From contig NZ_BJNO01000023.1 of NCBI RefSeq assembly GCF_006539725.1, positions 32,133-96,132 of the forward strand: 64,000 nt of DNA. Reading direction: 5' to 3'. Positions 26,101 to 32,688 of the stretch are shown in pieces (within the stretch, counting starts at the first letter, position 1; the number at the start of each line of letters is the position of its first letter). The stretch comes from Klebsiella terrigena. Its GTDB lineage: Bacteria; Pseudomonadota; Gammaproteobacteria; Enterobacterales; Enterobacteriaceae. Both the position numbers and the translations under genes were made by a program. A model generated the notes under the pieces. It made no database searches and was not told the origin of the DNA. It worked only from the letters and a program-made list of their open reading frames with translations.

Positions 26101-26315
26101 AGGCCGGATCGGGCGCTGGCCGCGCCGAGGAAAAAGAGAAAGCTTCTGAGTACAGACATTAGCACCCCGTTATATATTGAAAAACAATATGGTAAGTGCC
26201 GTATTTATAACTTCCTCTTCACTTCGTGCGCCTTCTCCGCCGTTTTTTAACCAATCGAGCTTTTTCCGCTCTGCCCGGCGACGTTCAGCGTCAGAGGGCC
26301 GTGCGGTGCGCGCGT

Positions 26316-27191
26316 TTACTGACCTAACAGCGCTTTGTACTGGCCTGTAAACTGCGGGGCGTTCCACGCGCCGTCAAAAAGGGTATAGGTGATATAGCCC
26401 TTGTTGAGCCAGCCGGAGTCGGTATCGTCCAGGGTTGGCGCGAGCGCCGCCGGGTTGAGGATCTGTTTCGCCTTGCCGTCGGCCGTCAGCTCATAGCCGA
26501 TCTGCGGCGTCGGGAACGCTTCGTTCTCGACGTAGCGCACGCCTTTGATCTCGGCTTTTGCCAGCGGCGGATAATTAATGCTCAGCCCGGACCCTTTGGG
26601 TAAGAGGGGCGCGCCCGGGGTTCGTTTGGCGCTGAGAGTATCGACTACGCCCACGACGTAATCGACCGACTCCGGCCAGTATTGATGCGTCGCCGACCAG
26701 CCGTTTTTCATCTCCTCATCGCTAAAGATATAGCCGATGCTGGCGGCGATCGCCGGGATGCCGTAGCGCACGGCGCGGGCGGCGGCGCTGACGGTACCGG
26801 AATTGACCTGCGCCATGCCGGTGTTGGGGCCGTCGTTCACGCCGGAGATAACCAGATCCGGCGGCGCGTCCTTCAGCAGGCCATGAAGCCCAAAGTCAAC
26901 GGCGTCCGCCGGGGTGCCGGGGAAGCAGTAGCGCCTGTCGGCGACCTTTTGCAGGTCGAAGATCTTACCGGGTTTAAAGGTGATGGCGGAACCTATGCCG
27001 CTTTGGTTGGTGGCGGGGGCGACCATCCAGACGTCATAGCCTTTGGCTGCCAGTTTGTCCTGCAGCGAGGTGCTGCCCGGCGAGGCGCAGCCGTCGTCGT
27101 TGACGATCAGTATTTTCAGCGCGGGCCGGGCCGCCCCGGCGGAGAAGGCGACGGCGGAGAGCAGCGCGGCGGTCAGGATGATTTTTTTCAC
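26316..27191 (-). CDS. Periplasmic SurE-like 5'/3'-nucleotidase/acid phosphatase
   Basis: A 291-residue SurE-family phosphatase with a Sec signal peptide (VKKIILTAALLSAVAFSAGA), unlike cytoplasmic SurE. Catalytic/metal residues of the family are present: NDDG (LIVNDDGCASPG), the Ser/Asn of APATNQSG, and SGVNDGPN. It likely dephosphorylates nucleotides or other phosphomonoesters in the periplasm. A GTG start at 27191 is chosen because AAGGATCC lies five bases upstream and the signal peptide begins there; a longer frame from 27233 would need 14 extra polar residues ahead of it. A strong hairpin with T-run lies just upstream. Confidence 0.87.
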   Translation of the reverse strand: MKKIILTAALLSAVAFSAGAARPALKILIVNDDGCASPGSTSLQDKLAAKGYDVWMVAPATNQSGIGSAITFKPGKIFDLQKVADRRYCFPGTPADAVDFGLHGLLKDAPPDLVISGVNDGPNTGMAQVNSGTVSAAARAVRYGIPAIAASIGYIFSDEEMKNGWSATHQYWPESVDYVVGVVDTLSAKRTPGAPLLPKGSGLSINYPPLAKAEIKGVRYVENEAFPTPQIGYELTADGKAKQILNPAALAPTLDDTDSGWLNKGYITYTLFDGAWNAPQFTGQYKALLGQ

Positions 27192-27230
27192 TTTGGATCC
27201 TTGTGTTTGATGGAAGGGCTGAATCGGACG

Positions 27231-27288
27231 CAAAAAAAAACCTAAGACTCCTGCCAGCAGCGCCGCTGCGACGGATATCTTAGGTTTT
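27231..27288 (-). terminator. Intrinsic terminator or attenuator in the surE-like leader
   Basis: On the minus strand, arms AAAACCTAAGA (27288-27278) and TCTTAGGTTTT (27247-27237) flank a 30-base loop that itself contains a GCAGCGGCGCTGC hairpin, and the right arm runs into nine T residues. It ends about 40 bases before the GTG start of the SurE-like gene. It is either a terminator for an unseen minus-strand transcript or a leader attenuator. Confidence 0.65.
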
Positions 27289-27707
27289 GCCTGCGTTCAG
27301 TAACAATCCCGGATAGCCACGAAAATACGCCAGGCGGCGGCTATCGTCCAGGCAAAGACTATTTTTTGTGAGCGGCTTCAATAAATAAAATCGTTATTAG
27401 CGAGGTTCCCGAACGGGCCTTTTGCAGCTGGATATGTTTATTCATGGGGCTTATTGGCTGATACGAGAATATATAATGGAATATATGGCGTTGCCGCGGC
27501 TTAATCTGCGAGCGATCACATTTATTAATTTGCCATGCAAAAGTGTGTGGCGTTATTTCGCAAGGGTGATATGGTCGGCGTAATTGGATTGTTACTGTGT
27601 ATACAGGCAAAAACTACGTTAGATAGCGAAAGCGGTGATTGTCACTTTCGTTATTGAGCGTGGTTTTTTTGTTTTTATTACAGATATAAATAACGCAAGG
27701 ATATAAC
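27289..27707. other. Long AT-rich intergenic region before histidine-phosphatase gene
   Basis: About 420 bases, much more AT-rich than the neighbouring genes, between two outward-reading phosphatase genes. It should hold both promoters and any leader RNA that ends at the 27231-27288 terminator. An AAGGA stands before the ATG at 27708. I see no credible gene. Confidence 0.45.
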
Positions 27708-28496
27708 ATGAAAAGATGGCTATTAGCTTTAATCGTGGTGACCTGCAGCGTAGCCTGGTCTGCGGAAAATAAAGTTCAGGATGCCGATAACGATACCGTG
27801 AATATCTATTTTGCGCGCCACGGAAAAACGCTGCTTAATACCTTTGATCGCGTTCAGGGATGGGCCGATTCTCCGCTGACCGAGGAGGGACGGCGGGTGG
27901 CGCGCTATTTAGGCGCCGGGCTCAAGGGGATTAAATTCGACAGTTTCTACACCAGCGATGCCGGGCGGCAACGCGAAACGATGGCGGTTATTATGACCCA
28001 GGCGGGGATCGTCGGCTCTCGGCCGACCGAGCTGGCGGGCCTTCGCGAAGCGTTCTTCGGCGGGTTCGAGGGCGGCTTGAACCGGGATATGGCCGCCGCG
28101 GGAGCCCGCCAGCTGGGGCTTGCCGATGCGGCGGCGCTGTACCGGGAGATGAAAGCCGGAACGCTGTCGGTGCGCGATAGCCAGAACGCGCTTGCCAGCG
28201 CCGATCCCAGGGGGATGACGGAGAGCTACGACCAGGTGAAGCAGCGCGTTCAGGCGGCGCTGGCGACCATGCTTGCGCAGGCGAAAGCCAACGGCGATAA
28301 AAATATTCTGGCGATTTCGTCCGGTACGGCGATGCAGATAATGATCTCCGATCTCACCGACGACCCGGCGAAAAATAAGCCGTTAGCCAACGCGGCGGTG
28401 GTCAAAATCAGCTATCACAACGGCCGCTATCGGGTAGATGAGATCGGCTCGTTAAAATACGTTGAGGCAGGAAAGCAGGCGCTCGGCGAAAAATAA
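27708..28496 (+). CDS. Periplasmic histidine-phosphatase-fold protein with altered second catalytic motif
   Basis: A 262-residue secreted protein (signal peptide 1-19, AWSA) of the phosphoglycerate-mutase-like histidine phosphatase superfamily. The nucleophile motif ARHGK (H38), N44-like region, the TSDAGRQRET segment and acid E114 (LREAFFGGFEG) are present. The second histidine, usually in a VSHG motif, is replaced: the sequence reads AISSGTAMQ with Ser at about position 205. Activity may therefore be reduced or changed. It likely acts on phosphate esters in the periplasm. An OprD-family porin gene follows 88 bases downstream, and a SurE-like gene lies divergently. Confidence 0.82.
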   Translation: MKRWLLALIVVTCSVAWSAENKVQDADNDTVNIYFARHGKTLLNTFDRVQGWADSPLTEEGRRVARYLGAGLKGIKFDSFYTSDAGRQRETMAVIMTQAGIVGSRPTELAGLREAFFGGFEGGLNRDMAAAGARQLGLADAAALYREMKAGTLSVRDSQNALASADPRGMTESYDQVKQRVQAALATMLAQAKANGDKNILAISSGTAMQIMISDLTDDPAKNKPLANAAVVKISYHNGRYRVDEIGSLKYVEAGKQALGEK

Positions 28497-28525
28497 AATA
28501 ACGCTTACCACACTCTTTTGGGCCG

Positions 28526-28569
28526 CATCTCATTATTACCCGTCGTCGGTAAGGATGCGGTTCGGCCCG
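28526..28569 (+). repeat. Stem-loop between phosphatase and porin genes
   Basis: Arms CCGCATC and GATGCGG enclose a smaller hairpin TTACC/GGTAA. No T-run follows, so it may be an mRNA-processing or regulatory structure in the porin leader rather than a terminator. Confidence 0.45.
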
Positions 28570-28584
28570 ATTCTGGGGAATACT

Positions 28585-29919
28585 ATGAATCTGACTCGCG
28601 TTACCGCAGCGCTTATCTTCCTTAGCGCTTCGACAGCCGCCGGGAGCGGTAATAATAATGAAGATAATCAGTCTTCGATGCTAATGAACAACATTGTTAG
28701 TGAGCCTTTTTTCCGCGATTCGCACATGACCTTATCGTTAAAAAACTACTGGAAATATCTTAAGGAAGAGAACGCCAATCCTAAGCGTGTACATAATGCA
28801 TGGGGGCAGGGGATCGCCGTGGATTATCAGTCGGGTTATTTTAACGATATATTCGGCGCCGATATTATCTATTATGGCGCCGTTAAGCTGGGAGCCAGCG
28901 ATTACTTTAACTCCCGCGGCGTGCTCTACAATAACGGTCCCGGCAATAGTAAACATAATGCCGAAGGCTTCTCTAAATTTGGCCAGCGTAATCTTAAGCT
29001 GAAGTACAGCATCGCGGATATACAGCTTAACGCCCGCTGGGGCTGGCAGGTGCTGAAAAACTATGGCGTCATCTCGACCTCGACGCGGCTGTCGCCGACC
29101 ACCTACTCCGGCTGGAGCGGCGCCCTGAGCTATGACGACCTGACGCTGCGCGGCGCGTACGTGGAAAGCTCCATGGCTCGCAACTCGCCGGACAAGACGC
29201 ATTTCCAGACCAACGCCGGGCGCGAAATTAATCACCTGGCCAGCGGCGAGCTGCTGTGGAAAAGCCGCTATCTGGATCTGCAGTATGGCTATGGCGAAAG
29301 CGATAACTATCTGCGCCGTCAGCTGCTGTTTGCCAATCTCAGACCGCTAGCGCCGCTGAATATCGGCATGCAGATATACGCCACCCGCGCGCTTGATGAG
29401 TATCGCGCGATGCCCGCGAGCAAGCGCGACTTCGATGATAGCGCCCGGCATTTCGCCCTTGATGCCAGCTGGAAAGCGCAGCGCTGGAGCAGCAGGTGGG
29501 GCATCGGCTATACCGAGGCTAAAAAAGCGAACGAGGTGGGGTTTTACCCGCGGCATATGAGCAAAAACTCGCGCGGCACGTTTATCTCAATGGCTTCTGC
29601 GGGCGATGACTACATGCGCGACCGGGAGCTGGTGCTGGCGAATATCTCGGACTACCAGCTGACCCCGGAGCTGGCGATCGGCCTGGCCGGCAATATTGCC
29701 CAGTTTAGCTACCGGGGCAATCACGTGCGCAGCGGCGAAATTAGCGCTTTCAGCCGCTGGGTTCCTTCCGATCCGCGCTTGACGGTATGGCTGATGTTTG
29801 GTCCGGGCTGGTCGTACAAAAGCAGCGGAAAAACGCCGGTGCTGACCGACGGCCACTACACCCGAACCCACACTCTGGCTTCAGAAGCGATCGTTGAATA
29901 TCGCTTCCGCCTGTTCTGA
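28585..29919 (+). CDS. OprD-family outer-membrane porin
   Basis: A 444-residue porin with a signal peptide (MNLTRVTAALIFLSASTAAG). OprD-family features are SEPFFRDSHMTLSLKNYW, GIAVDYQSGYF, FGADIIYYGAVKLG, alternating amphipathic strands through the body and a C-terminal VEYRFRLF with terminal Phe for outer-membrane insertion. Relatives include the chitoporin ChiP and Pseudomonas OprD, which pass small substrates such as amino sugars or amino acids. ATG 28585 follows GGGGAA and begins the signal peptide; the longer frame from 28462 is rejected. The linked phosphatase suggests uptake of a phosphate ester or its product. Confidence 0.87.
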   Translation: MNLTRVTAALIFLSASTAAGSGNNNEDNQSSMLMNNIVSEPFFRDSHMTLSLKNYWKYLKEENANPKRVHNAWGQGIAVDYQSGYFNDIFGADIIYYGAVKLGASDYFNSRGVLYNNGPGNSKHNAEGFSKFGQRNLKLKYSIADIQLNARWGWQVLKNYGVISTSTRLSPTTYSGWSGALSYDDLTLRGAYVESSMARNSPDKTHFQTNAGREINHLASGELLWKSRYLDLQYGYGESDNYLRRQLLFANLRPLAPLNIGMQIYATRALDEYRAMPASKRDFDDSARHFALDASWKAQRWSSRWGIGYTEAKKANEVGFYPRHMSKNSRGTFISMASAGDDYMRDRELVLANISDYQLTPELAIGLAGNIAQFSYRGNHVRSGEISAFSRWVPSDPRLTVWLMFGPGWSYKSSGKTPVLTDGHYTRTHTLASEAIVEYRFRLF

Positions 29920-29940
29920 TTAACTGAGGGGTTCATTTGC

Positions 29941-29959
29941 CGGGCTAAAAATCAGCCCG
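29941..29959. terminator. Short hairpin after porin gene
   Basis: CGGGCT/AGCCCG arms with a seven-base A-rich loop, 22 bases after the porin stop. On the minus strand the loop supplies a T-run inside the hairpin, not after it, so it is a weak terminator at best. A second perfect hairpin (GCTGCCG/CGGCAGC, 30049-30064) lies after the RIO-kinase stop on the opposite strand. Confidence 0.4.
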
Positions 29960-30084
29960 ACGGATTACTGGCTCATGCTTAAAATCGTGCGAATGTTGCG
30001 GGCGCTGGTGGCGATGTAGGGTCAGAGCCCGTCTGCCCCTTAGCCTGGGCTGCCGTGCGGCAGCGCAAAGGCCTACAACTATTC

Positions 30085-30939
30085 TTATTCGTCGTCGCGT
30101 TCTTTGGCGGCGCGCTGGCGGTCGTAGAACTCATCTTCCGCGGCGATGATTTCATCCATCAGCGAGTCCATATCGACCGCGTGGACCTCTTCAACAAAGA
30201 GGCCGGTTAGCGGCGTTTCCGGCGTTAATTTTCCGTCTTCATACAGCATCCATATCTCTTTCGCATAGCGCGTTTTTAAGAGCTGGGGGGCGAACTGGCC
30301 GTAGTAGGCGGTGATGTTATTCACGTCGCGTTCGAACATGGATTGCGCATGGTTGTTTGCTGCGGCATCTACCGCCTGCGGCAGGTCGATAATGACCGGC
30401 CCTTGCGCATCGAGCAGGACGTTGAACTCCGACAAATCACCGTGAACAAGACCGGCGCACAGCATGCGCACGATATTGCGGATCATGGTCGCGAAATCAG
30501 CAACGGCTTCCTCTTCCGTCAGGGCGACATCGCTCAGGCGCGGGGCGACCGCGCCCTCGGCGTCAGTGATAAGCTCCATCAATAATACGCCGTCAATGCA
30601 GATATAGGGCTGAGGTACGCGAACCCCGGCGTTAGCCAGCCGGAACAGGGCGTCGACCTCGGCCATTTGCCAGGTCTCCTCCTGCTGCTTGCGGCCGAAC
30701 TTTGAGCCCTTTTGCATCGCGCGGTTATTACGCGAATTGCGGACCTTACGCCCTTCCTGGTACTGCACGGCCTGCTTAAAGCTGCGCTGTGCCGCCTCTT
30801 TGTACACTTTGGCGCACTGGATCTTATCACCGCATAAAACAGTGTAAACGTCGGCTTCTTTACCGCTTTTCAGCCGCTGAAGCACTTCGTCTATCAGGCC
30901 GTCATCGACCAGAGGTTGGATTCTGTTTGGGATTTTCAT
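30085..30939 (-). CDS. RIO-type serine protein kinase
   Basis: A 284-residue RIO1-like atypical kinase. Nucleotide-binding region SGKEADVYTVLCG replaces a canonical Gly loop, an invariant Lys lies in CAKVYK, the catalytic loop is VHGDLSEFNVLL and the metal-binding motif is IIDLPQAVD in place of DFG. These motifs are complete, so kinase activity is likely. RIO1 proteins act in ribosome maturation in eukaryotes and archaea; the bacterial role is not well defined. It is cytoplasmic and stands alone, next to oqxA on the other side of a 550-base gap. Confidence 0.88.
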   Translation of the reverse strand: MKIPNRIQPLVDDGLIDEVLQRLKSGKEADVYTVLCGDKIQCAKVYKEAAQRSFKQAVQYQEGRKVRNSRNNRAMQKGSKFGRKQQEETWQMAEVDALFRLANAGVRVPQPYICIDGVLLMELITDAEGAVAPRLSDVALTEEEAVADFATMIRNIVRMLCAGLVHGDLSEFNVLLDAQGPVIIDLPQAVDAAANNHAQSMFERDVNNITAYYGQFAPQLLKTRYAKEIWMLYEDGKLTPETPLTGLFVEEVHAVDMDSLMDEIIAAEDEFYDRQRAAKERDDE

Positions 30940-31287
30940 GCGGCTTTATACCTTATTTCAGACACTTTTCGTACTGATAATACGGGACAGTCATCGTGTT
31001 CCATCCGGGTCAAAATCATGACATTGCTCAGTAAGTGCGATGTTTTCTGCAATCGGTCACAAGGTTAACTGGAATCAGGGAAATTGTCCCGCAGGAATGC
31101 AGGTACAAAATGGCCGCAGGGCATACAGGGTGGGGCTCTTAGGGTTTCATCTAATGCCGTCGGCCCTCTCCGAGGGCGGATTTAGGGCGGGCTGGGGCAG
31201 CGAAACGGCCCTGACGGCGCCAGGCGGTTGCGGTAAATCCAGAAAAAACAACGGACCTTAACAAATGGTCATACTTCACTCGCGCGA

Positions 31288-31306
31288 ATAGCACATAAAG
31301 TGCAAC
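31288..31306 (+). promoter_or_regulatory. Candidate marbox (MarA/SoxS/Rob/RarA site) upstream of oqxA
   Basis: ATAGCACATAAAGTGCAAC fits the marbox consensus AYnGCACnnWnnRYYAAAY with two mismatches and ends eight bases before the -35 element of the oqxA promoter, a typical class I position. Confidence 0.6.
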
Positions 31307-31314
31307 AATTATTC

Positions 31315-31343
31315 TTGCACTTAATTTAGCGCCTCCCTACAAT
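31315..31343 (+). promoter_or_regulatory. Sigma-70 promoter of oqxAB
   Basis: TTGCAC (31315-31320), 17-base spacer, TACAAT (31338-31343). It is near-consensus and lies about 145 bases before the oqxA ATG, leaving a long leader. The rest of the 550-base gap between the RIO gene and oqxA (30940-31489) holds no regulator gene. Confidence 0.75.
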
Positions 31344-31489
31344 CGCCGCGATAGTGTATTCGTAATTGATACATATTTTGTGGCGATGAGCGACACAAAT
31401 GGCCTTCAGCCAGCCCGAACAAAGGAAGTGGCGCTGCGTCCCCCGCGGCGTCTTGTTCGGCGGCAACAACAACCAGCGGAATAAAAATA

Positions 31490-32665
31490 ATGAGCCTGCA
31501 AAAACCTTGGGTTAACTTTCATCGGCGTTTGTTGGGGACGGCGCTGCTCGCGGCGCTGCTTGCCGGATGCGATAACGGCGTCGCGCAAAATGCCGCGCCG
31601 CAGGCGCCTGCCGTCAGCGCCGCCGACGTCGTGGTTAAGCCTGTCAGCCAGTGGGATAGCTTCAACGGCCGCATCGAAGCGGTAGAGAGCGTCCAGCTGC
31701 GCCCGCGCGTCTCCGGCTATATCGATAAAGTGAACTACACCGATGGCCAGGAAGTGAAAAAGGGCGAGGTGCTGTTCACCATCGACGACAGAACCTACCG
31801 CGCCGCGCTCGAGCAGGCGCAGGCGGAGCTCTCGCGCAGCAAAACCCAGGCCAGCCTGGCGCGCAGCGAAGCCGGCCGTACCGATAAGCTGGTAAACACC
31901 AACGTGGTCTCCCGCGAAGAGTGGGAGCAGCGGCGCTCGGCCGCCGTCCAGGCGCAGGCCGATATGCGGGCGGCGCAGGCGGCGGTTGACGCGGCGCAGC
32001 TGAATCTTGATTTTACCAAAGTGATTGCGCCTATCGACGGCCGCGCCAGCCGCGCGCTGATCACCAGCGGCAACCTCGTCACCGCGGGCGACAGCGCCAG
32101 CGTGCTCACCACCCTGGTATCGCAGAAGACGGTGTACGTCTACTTTGACGTGGATGAATCAACCTATCTTCACTATCAAAACCTTGCCCGCAGCGGGCAG
32201 GGGGCGTCCAGCAGCCATCTGGCCCTGCCGGTAGAAATTGGCCTGGTTGGGGAGGAGGGCTATCCCCATCAGGGCAAAGTGGATTTCCTCGACAATCAGC
32301 TCACGCCGAGTACCGGCACGATCCGCATGCGTGCAGTGCTGGATAACGCCCAGCGCCTGTTTACGCCGGGACTCTTCGCCCGCGTGCGCCTGCCGGGCAG
32401 CGCCGAGTTCAGCGCCATGCTGATTGACGACAAGGCGGTATTAACCGATCAGGACCGTAAATACGTTTATATCGTTGATAAAGATGGTAAAGCGCAGCGT
32501 CGTGATATCACGCCTGGCCGCCTGGCGGCGGGCCTGCGCATCGTGCAGCAGGGGCTCAACCCCGGCGATAAAGTCATCGTAGACGGCTTACAAAAAGTGT
32601 TTATGCCGGGCATGCCGGTTAACGCGAAAACCGTTGCCATGACCGCCAGCACCGCCCTTAACTGA
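31490..32665 (+). CDS. oqxA: RND efflux periplasmic adaptor subunit OqxA
   Basis: A 391-residue membrane-fusion lipoprotein: signal peptide with lipobox LLAGC (residues ~22-26), lipoyl halves around VQLRPRVSGYIDKVNYTDGQ and NLDFTKVIAPIDGRASRA, an alpha-hairpin between (QAQAELSRSKTQASLARSEA), and a beta-barrel/membrane-proximal end. The size matches OqxA (391). It links the inner-membrane pump OqxB to an outer-membrane channel, presumably TolC encoded elsewhere. The pump exports quinolones, nitrofurans, chloramphenicol and olaquindox in Klebsiella. It heads the operon, 23 bases before oqxB. Confidence 0.92.
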   Translation: MSLQKPWVNFHRRLLGTALLAALLAGCDNGVAQNAAPQAPAVSAADVVVKPVSQWDSFNGRIEAVESVQLRPRVSGYIDKVNYTDGQEVKKGEVLFTIDDRTYRAALEQAQAELSRSKTQASLARSEAGRTDKLVNTNVVSREEWEQRRSAAVQAQADMRAAQAAVDAAQLNLDFTKVIAPIDGRASRALITSGNLVTAGDSASVLTTLVSQKTVYVYFDVDESTYLHYQNLARSGQGASSSHLALPVEIGLVGEEGYPHQGKVDFLDNQLTPSTGTIRMRAVLDNAQRLFTPGLFARVRLPGSAEFSAMLIDDKAVLTDQDRKYVYIVDKDGKAQRRDITPGRLAAGLRIVQQGLNPGDKVIVDGLQKVFMPGMPVNAKTVAMTASTALN

Positions 32666-32688
32666 TCCCTTACCAGAGAATCCGTCGT

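Noticed and set aside
26101..26315. Minus-strand small frame at 26170-26367 between the LysR and SurE-like genes
   Set aside because: It overlaps the end of the SurE-like gene, is rich in Arg/Ala/Glu in the way of shadow frames, and lacks a ribosome binding site.
27359..27610. 83-codon open frame on the minus strand in the phosphatase intergenic region
   Set aside because: No ribosome binding site, no recognisable domain and composition like non-coding AT-rich DNA; the region is better explained as promoter/leader.
29960..30020. Minus-strand frame ending IATSARNIRTILSMSQ, considered as a gene remnant after the porin
   Set aside because: Only about 18 residues before an upstream stop; too short to assign to any family.
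31040..31261. 73-codon open frame upstream of oqxA, considered as a rarA remnant
   Set aside because: No AraC-type helix-turn-helix residues and no ribosome binding site; it is not an AraC-family protein.
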